From a virus, in IMG/VR virus record IMGVR_UViG_3300042892_000491, positions 1 through 29,112 of that record: DNA of 29,112 bases; one strand, given 5' to 3'. This document shows, piece by piece, positions 16,390 to 23,018 of the stretch (position 1 is the first letter of the stretch; every line of letters starts with the position of its first letter). The translations under genes were made by a program, and so were the position numbers. The notes beneath the pieces were generated by a model, which saw only the letters and a list, made by a program, of their open reading frames with translations, was not told the DNA's origin and searched no databases.

Positions 16390-17309
16390 GGTGTGCCCAT
16401 TGTGATTACGTATGCTCTTTCTATTAGTTTAATTAATTCTGATTCACCGTCTGCTCGGTCTTGGAACTTACCCCATCGTGCATCTGCTGAACGCACAACC
16501 ACCAACGCTTCGTTGGGTGGTATGTTTGCGTCACGCATTTTACAGGCGAGTCTAAACAGCGTGGAGGAACGGTCGTTTCCTTCTATTGGTCCGTCTCTCC
16601 ACATGATGTATGGTATTGCTCCGACTTTGCGCAGGATTTGTTTTATGTCTGCGTTATCTTCGGTGTTGGTTATGTGTACTCTCTGTGGAGGACGCCATAG
16701 GTTGGCTAGTGTGTCTAGCTGTTGTTCGGTGGTTAGGTTGGCGTTGGCTTCTTCTAGGAACTGTGTTAGTGACATAATGTTTTCATCGTTGTCTAGAATG
16801 TAGCGTTCGGCTGGTGTTTCCTTGCGGGCGTTTGGGTAAGGTAGACGTACGTAGTTGCCGTATCCTGTTCCTGCTGTTTCCTGCTTGGGGTTGACCTCTT
16901 TGGCTGGGTAGTTAATGGCTTGGTGGGCTGCTAGGAATGCTCTGCGCATTGTTGCGGCTGGTACTAGCGAGTCTGCGAACACCCAGATGTGATATCCTTT
17001 GCGTGTTCGTTCAACCCATGATGTTATTCCTTTAACGGCGAAAGACATTTGCAAGTTACGTGCTGCATCTAAGTCGTCTACGTCAATGTCTGAACACCCC
17101 CACACACAATACCAGCTGGCTTTGAATGGTAGAAGTGGGTACACACCAATAAGTTCGTCACCTTGTAGGTGTTCCAGGAACTTGTCTTGTGTCAGTGGCT
17201 GCTTGACGCATCCACCACCCCATGAACCGTATACATCACCTCTGCCTCTGAATAGTTTTGTAAACGATTCTAGAATGGCTGGGCTGATGGTAGTTCCGCT
17301 TGGCTCCAT
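16386..17309 (-). CDS. Archaeo-eukaryotic-type primase (PrimPol-like)
   Basis: The start at 17309 is chosen because AAGGAG lies 7 bases before it; the frame also opens further upstream to 17360. The 307-residue product has CSDIDVDDLDAAR at about 72-84, with the Asp-x-Asp metal site, then WVERTRKGYHIWVF at about 98-111, with the basic and His residues of motif II. GYGNYVRLPYPNAR follows near 149-162. These match the archaeo-eukaryotic primase / primase-polymerase superfamily found in many phages. The C-terminal 100 residues look helical, perhaps the helicase- or template-binding part. It would make primers, and possibly extend them, for the adjacent DnaB-type ATPase, whose gene it overlaps by 40 bases. 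Confidence 0.83.
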   Translation of the reverse strand: MEPSGTTISPAILESFTKLFRGRGDVYGSWGGGCVKQPLTQDKFLEHLQGDELIGVYPLLPFKASWYCVWGCSDIDVDDLDAARNLQMSFAVKGITSWVERTRKGYHIWVFADSLVPAATMRRAFLAAHQAINYPAKEVNPKQETAGTGYGNYVRLPYPNARKETPAERYILDNDENIMSLTQFLEEANANLTTEQQLDTLANLWRPPQRVHITNTEDNADIKQILRKVGAIPYIMWRDGPIEGNDRSSTLFRLACKMRDANIPPNEALVVVRSADARWGKFQDRADGESELIKLIERAYVITMGTP

Positions 17310-18337
17310 TGTGCGCTCCTTAAATACTGGTCGGGTAGTTCTCCGTTCTTGAGTTCCCATAGTCGTCCTGTTTTGACATCTATTTCAAAGTCCACATCGT
17401 CAACTAGCATTCCTGCTGGTCGTTTGTTTTTTAGCAGAGACAGAGTGATTGTGTACTCGTGTACTTTCTGGTCATACATGAGCATCTCTAAACGCTCTTG
17501 TGCTTTCTCTGTGTGGTTTCTGTCTAGGCGTTCTCTTAGGTCTTGTATTTCTGCTCCAATTTCCATCTTCTTTCGGCGTACACCAATGATCGATGTTGCT
17601 TGTTGTTCTCCACCGTAGGCACCTGAGGAGATGGTTAGTTTGCGTCCATCTGCTCCTGAGGTTCGTGAGGTTTGGTGTAGCACTAGCATTGGGATGTCGT
17701 GTCGTCTGCCGAATCCTTTTAGGAATCCTGCTTTCTCGGGCACTTGTTCTCCTGCTTCTACAAGTTCAAGGTAGTCAACTACTGCGAGGTCGGGCTTGTC
17801 GCCCCATACATCACACACTTCGTTGTATGCTCGTTCCATGTCTGCTGGTATTAGTGGTTGGTCAAAGACTGCAAGGTTGGGGAAGTCCTCCTCTGCTGTT
17901 TGGCGCAGTAGGTCAATGGCTTCTTTGTCGTCGTTAGCGACACGCATCTCTAGTTGACGTGCATCTATGTTGTGATGCATGCATGTCAGTTTAGTTAGCA
18001 CGAGTGTTTTGGGTTCATCGGGGATGAATAACGCTATCTTCTTGTCTCTGTTGTTGCGCAACGCATGCAACAGCACCAGTGTCTTACCACCGTGGCTGTA
18101 TCCGAGCATCATTGCTAGTTCTCCTGGGGCTATGCCACGCATCTCGTTATCTAGTGGCTCTATGCCAAGGTAAACTCTGTCTTGTGGTGATTGTGCCCAA
18201 CGCACAAACGCATGTGCTGCTTCTGTGAGTGGTACGTAATGGCGGTACTCTTTTGGAATAGAAGAAGCAGGGGGCGTAGTTCCCCCTGCCTCAACTTCGT
18301 TCCAACCCGCCTGTATTTGATCAAGCGAGAGTCTCAA
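17270..18337 (-). CDS. DnaB/RecA-fold replicative helicase-like ATPase
   Basis: The 355-residue protein has a Walker A loop GYSHGGKT at 79-86 after PGELAMML, a Walker B strand PDLAVVDYLEL at 182-192 with Asp188, and a LHQTSR sensor strand near 220-225. An arginine-rich GVRRKK segment follows, all in DnaB helicase order. It lacks the DnaB N-terminal domain, as many phage helicases do. The frame begins with TTG directly after the TAA of the upstream gene, and GGGAG sits 5 bases before it; no in-frame ATG occurs until well into the protein. With the primase encoded next, it probably forms the core of the phage replisome. Confidence 0.85.
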   Translation of the reverse strand: MRLSLDQIQAGWNEVEAGGTTPPASSIPKEYRHYVPLTEAAHAFVRWAQSPQDRVYLGIEPLDNEMRGIAPGELAMMLGYSHGGKTLVLLHALRNNRDKKIALFIPDEPKTLVLTKLTCMHHNIDARQLEMRVANDDKEAIDLLRQTAEEDFPNLAVFDQPLIPADMERAYNEVCDVWGDKPDLAVVDYLELVEAGEQVPEKAGFLKGFGRRHDIPMLVLHQTSRTSGADGRKLTISSGAYGGEQQATSIIGVRRKKMEIGAEIQDLRERLDRNHTEKAQERLEMLMYDQKVHEYTITLSLLKNKRPAGMLVDDVDFEIDVKTGRLWELKNGELPDQYLRSAQWSQAELPSAQPF

Positions 18338-18724
18338 TTACGCTCCCTTTGGTGGCCAGTAAGCTTTTTCCTTGTCGTTCACTGCTTTGAACCAAGGACG
18401 CTTTGGATTGGCTGCAAGGTCTGCACGATTGTCGTACACTTCTGTAACACCGTCACGCTGACAGGAAGATACAAGCCACTCAGGGATTGGACCTTGCTGG
18501 TCGTTCTTGATGCTGACTGTGAAGCCTGCGCTGGTTGCCTGTGGGAATGCCTTGGCTACCATTGCTTCTGGTGTTGCTTGTGCGCCACCGTAGATTGCAC
18601 TCATGAGAAGTTCGGTGACTGCTTCAAAGTTGTCCGCATACAAACCAAGGTCTGCTTTGTTGATTGTAAGTTCTGACGCAATTTTTGCGGCTACTTGTGT
18701 GATGATTGCTTTTGAGTTGTCCAT
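18338..18724 (-). CDS. Unknown replication-operon protein
   Basis: The 128-residue protein starts MDNSKAIITQVAAKIASEL. It has a helical N-terminal half and a C-terminal half with PIPEWLVSSCQRDGVTEVYD and ANPKRPWFKAV...AYWPP. The aromatic and Pro-rich ending reminds me of small proteins next to helicase and Cas4-like genes in actinobacterial phages, but I cannot name a family. A replisome accessory or single-strand DNA-binding role would fit the position; no OB-fold signature is clear. Its ATG overlaps the stop of the nuclease gene (TAATG) and its stop abuts the helicase TTG start. Confidence 0.68.
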   Translation of the reverse strand: MDNSKAIITQVAAKIASELTINKADLGLYADNFEAVTELLMSAIYGGAQATPEAMVAKAFPQATSAGFTVSIKNDQQGPIPEWLVSSCQRDGVTEVYDNRADLAANPKRPWFKAVNDKEKAYWPPKGA

Positions 18725-19608
18725 TATTGGGCTATCTCCTGTGTGTTGTTGTTTTCGAACTCGCTAATACGAGAACCTTTGCAAATTGACCAGTATGTGC
18801 ACCACTTTTCAGAGCAGAGAAAATGCTGGTCGTTTGTCATCCAAGGAGTTTCAAGTCCGAGTTTAACAAATGGTTGTACTATAGAGTCTACCTGATGTTT
18901 GAACCAGTCAACGTGGCTAGCAGTACGAATGATCGGTACTATCTGTCCTACGCTGGTGGTGGCTCGTGTCATCACTCCATAGTTAAATCTTACTGGGTAC
19001 CCTGGTGCCCATCCCATCTCCACGCTGGCATACGAGTATGCTGTCGCTTGGATGGACTGTAGTTGTTTCTCTCTTTGAGAGTATTTACGTCCTGCTGTTT
19101 TCCAGTCCCACACTAACCCGTTGGGGTCTACATAGTCCATGGTGCCACCTAGCCAAACCTCTGTGGGTTTGGTTTGTGGGTCTGTGGACGGCATGCCAAA
19201 CATGTCAATGGTTGGAATGTCAAAAAGCTTTACACCAAACTTGGCTTCAACCTGACCACCTGGCACAACTTCACGCATGATGTCACGCTCAAAGGTTCCC
19301 ATCAGTTTCTGTACATACTCACGCATGTGTGCAGGACCATTGGTTGAGTTAATCTTGTACGGTTCCTCATCCATCAGTCGGGTAAGTTCTGTATCTGCTA
19401 CTGTGTAGCCTTCCTTAACTGTTCCCCCACCTAGGTAGTGTTCAATGCCTTTGTGAACGGCGGTTCCGATGTGTGTGGCATCTGAACCTTGCCTCCACTC
19501 TGGAAGCCTTACGGCAAGTCGTGCACGCTCTGGGCATATCAGCACATCGTTAAGCCATGATTGGCGTACCCATACTTTTGTGTGGTCATCTAGTTCTTCA
19601 ATTCTCAT
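18724..19608 (-). CDS. Cas4/RecB-family PD-(D/E)XK exonuclease with probable iron-sulphur cluster
   Basis: The 294-residue protein contains the RecB-family nuclease motifs in order: HIGTAVHKGIEHYL with His52, Glu121, GTMDYVDPNGLVWDWKTAG with Asp158, Asp168 and Lys170, and LQSIQATAYSYA with Gln187 and Tyr191. One cysteine near the start (Cys25 in LICPERA) and three near the end (Cys265, Cys270, Cys276) match the split four-cysteine iron-sulphur site of Cas4 and AddB-type nucleases. In phages such proteins process DNA ends for recombination or replication; no Cas genes are nearby, so a CRISPR role is not suggested. The start overlaps the previous stop (TAATG). Confidence 0.88.
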   Translation of the reverse strand: MRIEELDDHTKVWVRQSWLNDVLICPERARLAVRLPEWRQGSDATHIGTAVHKGIEHYLGGGTVKEGYTVADTELTRLMDEEPYKINSTNGPAHMREYVQKLMGTFERDIMREVVPGGQVEAKFGVKLFDIPTIDMFGMPSTDPQTKPTEVWLGGTMDYVDPNGLVWDWKTAGRKYSQREKQLQSIQATAYSYASVEMGWAPGYPVRFNYGVMTRATTSVGQIVPIIRTASHVDWFKHQVDSIVQPFVKLGLETPWMTNDQHFLCSEKWCTYWSICKGSRISEFENNNTQEIAQ

Positions 19609-20063
19609 TAAAGTTCTCCTTTTTGTTGTAGTCGTTTTCTTAGATGGGTTACATACGATTTGTTTATCGTATAGCCAAACTCGTCAATGATTTCTTGACG
19701 CAGTGGGGTTGGCTGCATGCCCCGTCTAATTCCTCTGACTAGATACGCATACACATCCGCTGGTAAGAAGCGTGATGGTGTCATGGTTTTTTCTATCATA
19801 GGGTCGATCATTGAGTATTGAAATATTTCTTCTGCTTCAATATGTTTTCTGAACAATCTAATTGGTGGTGTCGCTTTGTTTACTAGCTCACACCAGTGTG
19901 GTATTGTGCCATCCCATTTGCCAAAGTATGCTAGTGCTTCACCGTTTAACATTTCGTGTGGTATCGCTAGATAGTTTGGGGATACTGGGGCTGTGATTTT
20001 TACGTCACATAAGCATAAGGGGTCGTGCGATATAACATCGCAACCCTCGGGTGATAAGGTCAT
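19608..20063 (-). CDS. Putative DNA-binding protein with C-terminal helix-turn-helix
   Basis: The 151-residue protein has a Cys-containing N-terminus (EGCDV, PLCLCDVK) and a middle of unknown fold. The basic C-terminal segment at about 118-151 (TPLRQEIIDEFGYTINKSYVTHLRKRL) has the spacing of a helix-turn-helix or winged helix. AGGAG precedes the ATG by 4 bases. It leads directly into the nuclease gene by a TAATG junction and follows a G-tract/hairpin element at 20103-20163. It could be a replication initiator, origin-binding protein or regulator of this operon. That is inference; no family is recalled. Confidence 0.62.
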   Translation of the reverse strand: MTLSPEGCDVISHDPLCLCDVKITAPVSPNYLAIPHEMLNGEALAYFGKWDGTIPHWCELVNKATPPIRLFRKHIEAEEIFQYSMIDPMIEKTMTPSRFLPADVYAYLVRGIRRGMQPTPLRQEIIDEFGYTINKSYVTHLRKRLQQKGEL

Positions 20064-20102
20064 GTTCTCCTGTCATGTATTTGTTATCTTGTCTTGTGGT
20101 GC

Positions 20103-20163
20103 GCCACCCCTAAGGTGGCTCACCTACGGGGTCTGGTACTTCCCCCCTCCGTTGGTTCCCCCC
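20103..20163 (-). promoter_or_regulatory. Hairpin plus paired G-tracts in the leader of the replication operon
   Basis: A perfect 6-base-pair stem, GCCACC (20103-20108) and GGTGGC (20114-20119) with loop CCTAA, lies 40 bases upstream of the gene starting at 20063. Further upstream on the minus strand are two runs of six G (plus-strand C at 20142-20147 and 20158-20163). There is no T-run after the hairpin on the minus strand, so it is not a standard terminator there. A very similar arrangement occurs at 27668-27714. It may be a leader structure or a processing site; function unknown. Confidence 0.4.
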
Positions 20164-20167
20164 AGGC

Positions 20168-20317
20168 TCACAGCCTAGCATTAGGCTTGGGCTTCTTGTC
20201 AACGGGCTCCATCTCAACGGCTTTCTTTCCTCGCTCATGCCAGTGAGTTGGGGGCTTAAATAGGGCTAGGTCTGTACCTATCCAGTGGGTGCATTTAGGG
20301 CACTGCCAGTAGTTCAT
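20168..20317 (-). CDS. 49-residue zinc-finger-like protein
   Basis: An ATG at 20317, preceded by AAAGGTGG about 9 bases upstream, opens a 49-codon frame. The product begins MNYWQCPKCTHWIG. Cys6 and Cys9 plus His11, His25 and His27 could bind one zinc ion. The rest is basic and Pro-rich (PVDKKPKPNARL). It occupies the gap between the Rpf-like gene and the replication operon. Its small size suggests a nucleic-acid- or protein-binding adaptor, but no family is recognised. Confidence 0.55.
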   Translation of the reverse strand: MNYWQCPKCTHWIGTDLALFKPPTHWHERGKKAVEMEPVDKKPKPNARL

Positions 20318-20352
20318 GGCTGATTACCACCTTTCGTGGCTTAGAACGCTTC

Positions 20353-20925
20353 TCAGCGTCTCTGACGGGACTTGGCGACCACCTTGTCCCACGCTGTCCA
20401 AGGCGCTGGGACGGGTGGTTTCAGGTACTCGTTGTTTTTGATGCAGCCCCAGCCATTAAATCCAACTGGCTGTTGGAAGTAACCGTTAGGAGCCAACCAT
20501 CCATGCAACGCAATCCTGTTCGCAATAGTGATTTGCTCTAGCCGTGTTGCGAGCCATTGCTTGGGTGCGAACTCTTGTCCACCCCAGCCCCGCCATGTCT
20601 GTATGTAAATACCGAGCCCACCAGCGAATTTACCACGATCTTTCCAGTTGCTCGCAGTTTCGCATTGAGCGACTTTGTCCCAGTATTTGTTGCTGGGTGG
20701 TTGGAGTGTAGCCAGCCACGATATATCCCACTTACTACTGTTTCGTGCTTGTACTTTTTGTTTGTGGACTTTTGGTGCTTGTGTGGTAGATGTGTTAAAA
20801 ACATATACAAATTCTTTCTTTACTGTTGTTATGGGTGAAGCCGATGCTGGCTTGTTGTCCGATAGCCAAAAGGCTAGCGTGAGAGTTAATACTAAAATGA
20901 TTTTAAGTATAGTAGATTTGTTCAT
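20353..20925 (-). CDS. Secreted Rpf/transglycosylase-like protein
   Basis: The 190-residue protein has an N-terminal membrane/signal helix (KIILVLTLTLAFWLS) ending near an Ala-Ser-Ala-Ser site at 27-30. After a basic linker, residues about 80-162 (YWDKVAQCETASNWKD, GGLGIYIQTWRGWGG, FAPKQWLATRLEQITIANRI, GWGC) match the resuscitation-promoting factor / transglycosylase-like domain of Actinobacteria. Glu89 is the expected catalytic residue, and Cys88 and Cys161 could form the conserved disulphide. It should act on peptidoglycan outside the membrane. AAGGAG precedes the start. It is encoded on the early strand, away from the M15 lysin, which is odd for a lysis gene; it may act in wall remodelling or be carried in the virion. 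Confidence 0.82.
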   Translation of the reverse strand: MNKSTILKIILVLTLTLAFWLSDNKPASASPITTVKKEFVYVFNTSTTQAPKVHKQKVQARNSSKWDISWLATLQPPSNKYWDKVAQCETASNWKDRGKFAGGLGIYIQTWRGWGGQEFAPKQWLATRLEQITIANRIALHGWLAPNGYFQQPVGFNGWGCIKNNEYLKPPVPAPWTAWDKVVAKSRQRR

Positions 20926-21136
20926 GATTGGTCTCCTTCATAAACTGAATTAAGGCAAGTTCCAGTTTATGCTTTGATGTCATTAGTAGAGCGTACTCCT
21001 CTGATACGCCGTCTTGCCATTTGGTGGATGATACTCTGCCAACTTTCTTGGCTACTTGGTCACAGCCGATACTCAGGGACTTGATGGTCGCTCGCAGTTC
21101 GTCAATGGTTAATTGTGTGTTTATGGTTAGTTCCAT
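20903..21136 (-). CDS. Unknown 77-residue helical protein
   Basis: The product (MELTINTQLTIDELRATIKSL...) is charged and helical, with no motif I recognise. The first gene after the dyad operator at 21167-21184, it starts 31 bases downstream of it. It overlaps the Rpf-like gene by 23 bases, so the two are probably co-expressed and coupled. The ribosome-binding site is weak (AGGT). A role tied to the Rpf protein is possible only by position. Confidence 0.6.
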   Translation of the reverse strand: MELTINTQLTIDELRATIKSLSIGCDQVAKKVGRVSSTKWQDGVSEEYALLMTSKHKLELALIQFMKETNHEQIYYT

Positions 21137-21166
21137 GTCGTTACCTATTTTGTTGTGTTGTGGATA

Positions 21167-21184
21167 TCTTTACAAGTGTAAAGT
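21167..21184. promoter_or_regulatory. Dyad operator, copy 1 (upstream of the Rpf unit)
   Basis: TCTTTACAAGTGTAAAGT contains the perfect inverted repeat CTTTACA-AG-TGTAAAG (21168-21183). It lies between the end of the 184-residue gene and the start at 21136. It is the only copy with AG rather than GG at the centre. Four further copies lie upstream of other minus-strand units, and none elsewhere in the window, which points to a shared DNA-binding regulator. Confidence 0.75.
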
Positions 21185-21186
21185 TT

Positions 21187-21741
21187 CTAAAAGGGTTCTG
21201 GCGCAACGGGTTCAGGCAACGCATACAGATTGTCCTCCATACGACTAGACAAGTAACTACACACACTAGACCTTAGGCTTGTCCACAGCAATGTGGTTGA
21301 GCGTTCCTTGTAGTCGTCACTAAGTTCACGCCACATCATTCTGAATGTTTCAGGGTCAAGTTCTGGCAGAGACCACACAGAGTCTCTATAGTCCGACTTG
21401 TGCATTAACTCTTTGTGTGTTTTAACAATTTCCCAGTCTGCGTCAAACACATTAATATCTCTAGCCATGTTGTTCCACATAGACATTGCGTTGTTCATTG
21501 TTAACGGATCAGTGTTTACATAGTTAATGTTACCTAGTCCTTCTGATATTGTTGTCTGTATGGTTCGTACACGACCACTGCAGAACAGGTCCTCGTTTTC
21601 TGTGCTGAACTTTTCTGACTGTACACGCATACCGTCACGGATGATTCCGTATGCATGTCGTTCTATCTCCCATTCTGTAATGCCGCTATCTGATGCGTCA
21701 ATGGTAAATTCTATTGTCATGCTAACTTGATATGATTTCAT
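21187..21741 (-). CDS. Unknown 184-residue protein in the amidoligase operon
   Basis: The protein opens with a beta-rich MKSYQVSMTIEFTIDASDSG, then a helical middle with many Met, Trp and Asp/Glu (NNAMSMWNNMARDINVF, FRMMWRELSDDYKERS). It has no known motif. AGGAG precedes the ATG by 7 bases. It overlaps the preceding 100-residue gene by 4 bases (ATGA type) and is the fourth gene after the operator at 24247, downstream of amidoligase and glutamine amidotransferase. It could be an accessory or substrate of that pathway; this is a guess from position. Confidence 0.62.
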   Translation of the reverse strand: MKSYQVSMTIEFTIDASDSGITEWEIERHAYGIIRDGMRVQSEKFSTENEDLFCSGRVRTIQTTISEGLGNINYVNTDPLTMNNAMSMWNNMARDINVFDADWEIVKTHKELMHKSDYRDSVWSLPELDPETFRMMWRELSDDYKERSTTLLWTSLRSSVCSYLSSRMEDNLYALPEPVAPEPF

Positions 21742-22040
21742 TTGTTTCTCCTAAGTAGGTTTGTTTTTTGTTTTGGGTGCCATGATGCGTAATACACGCA
21801 GTACATTTTGTCTGTGTCAATGACTAAGTTGTTGCCGTCGTCATAAATAAGTGGGTATGCTGTAACGCTGATGCGGTTGTCGTCTACATAAAGATTTATA
21901 TCTTGCCTGTTGAGAGGGTTGATATCTTCCATGTTGTATGTGTCCCACACATCATCGTAGTCGTTGTGTTTGTTCTTGCGCATCCAATGCTCAGCCATTT
22001 GTTTGGCGTAAGCATAGATGTCTGTATGTTTGTTTATCAT
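21738..22040 (-). CDS. Unknown 100-residue protein in the amidoligase operon
   Basis: The start at 22040 is chosen because AGGAG lies 5 bases before it, right after the stop of the amidotransferase gene; the frame opens further upstream, but that part overlaps the preceding gene. The product (MINKHTDIYAYAKQMAEHW...) has an N-terminal helix with several His, Tyr and Asp residues, then a beta-rich half (NLYVDDNRISVTAYPLIYDDG, KMYCVYYASWHP). It is not recognised. Tight spacing (7 bases after the amidotransferase stop, 4-base overlap with the next) makes it part of the amidoligase operon. Confidence 0.62.
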   Translation of the reverse strand: MINKHTDIYAYAKQMAEHWMRKNKHNDYDDVWDTYNMEDINPLNRQDINLYVDDNRISVTAYPLIYDDGNNLVIDTDKMYCVYYASWHPKQKTNLLRRNK

Positions 22041-22047
22041 GTATCTC

Positions 22048-23013
22048 CTAGAAGTAATAGTCTTTGTCTGAGTCGTAACCACCCCGTTGTAGTGATGGCA
22101 CATACAGTTGGGACTCACGATAATCATCAACGATGTCGGACTGTGCACCCATACATCTACACAACATTCGTGGCTCTGAACAGAACCAACACGAGTCACA
22201 CTGTGAACACAGGTCAGCATGGTTTACATTCTGTTCGTTGATGTACTCAATGTGGTCACAGTTGGCGCATCGCCACAGTTCACCCCACACTTCGTTGCCG
22301 TCGTTGTCAATGTATGTACAATCCTCAACAAGTAAAGACTGGTTATCCCACATGTCGTAATCGTATTTGGTTGTGTCAATACTGTATCGTGAATCAGGTG
22401 GTGTCTTGCCAGTAGATGTCCAGCCAGTAGTGTACATGCCGTGTCCTGAGTATGTGTAACGGTCGTACTTGTAACTATTGTTTGACCACCATACACCCTC
22501 AGCCCAATGCCCTAGGTCCTGGTTGATGATGTAATAGTCATCTTGAACATCAGGATTGGCAGACAGAAAAACAAGTTTAGAACCATCAGCGAACTTGGAT
22601 AGTTTCTTGCGTGTTTTCTTGCTGTTGAGTGTTGATGCACCACCCCAACTAGGGAATAGTTCCTTAGCAAAGATAGCGGTGTCACTCATACCGTTGCGAG
22701 CCGCAATCGGCAACATGCCGTTGTGTGCTACAACCGTGTTAGTGTCCTTGCCAACTTGGAATGGGTGACAGTTGTTGATGTTAGTACCGCCATGTGTTGT
22801 GATACGGGAGTGAAACAACGCAGGACCCGAATGGATTGCTCGTGTCTTGAGGAAGTTATCCAACACGGCATCAAAGTTGAGCCCGCTACCTTTCACAATG
22901 TGTGTACCAGCATGAACAGCGTAACCAAACCCGTCAGGGTTGTTCTGTGAACCAATAGCCAATGAATCTACATCCGCTGTTGTGTACTCTTGCATGAATG
23001 TTAATAAACACAT
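22048..23013 (-). CDS. Class II (Ntn) glutamine amidotransferase with C-terminal zinc-binding tail
   Basis: The 321-residue protein begins Met-Cys-Leu-Leu, so Cys2 can serve as the N-terminal nucleophile after Met removal. Further class II signatures are PDGFGYAV at 26-33, FHSRITTHGGTNINNCHPF at 67-85 with Arg70, and VVAHNGML at 94-101 with Asn98-Gly99 for the oxyanion hole. These enzymes release ammonia from glutamine or move glutamyl groups. The last 80 residues add several Cys pairs (CANC, CSQCDSCWFC, CRC), a zinc-binding tail not typical of the family. It lies 5 bases downstream of the amidoligase gene and is surely co-transcribed, suggesting it feeds ammonia or a glutamyl group to that ligase. 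Confidence 0.86.
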   Translation of the reverse strand: MCLLTFMQEYTTADVDSLAIGSQNNPDGFGYAVHAGTHIVKGSGLNFDAVLDNFLKTRAIHSGPALFHSRITTHGGTNINNCHPFQVGKDTNTVVAHNGMLPIAARNGMSDTAIFAKELFPSWGGASTLNSKKTRKKLSKFADGSKLVFLSANPDVQDDYYIINQDLGHWAEGVWWSNNSYKYDRYTYSGHGMYTTGWTSTGKTPPDSRYSIDTTKYDYDMWDNQSLLVEDCTYIDNDGNEVWGELWRCANCDHIEYINEQNVNHADLCSQCDSCWFCSEPRMLCRCMGAQSDIVDDYRESQLYVPSLQRGGYDSDKDYYF

Positions 23014-23018
23014 ATTTC

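Noticed and set aside
20142-20163. Possible CRISPR or tandem-repeat array around the C-runs
   Set aside because: Only two short homopolymer runs are present, with no repeated unit and spacer pattern. The Cas4-like nuclease nearby sits in a replication operon, without other Cas genes.
22041-22220. Upstream extension of the 100-residue gene
   Set aside because: It overlaps the zinc-binding tail of the amidotransferase gene, and AGGAG marks the downstream start at 22040.
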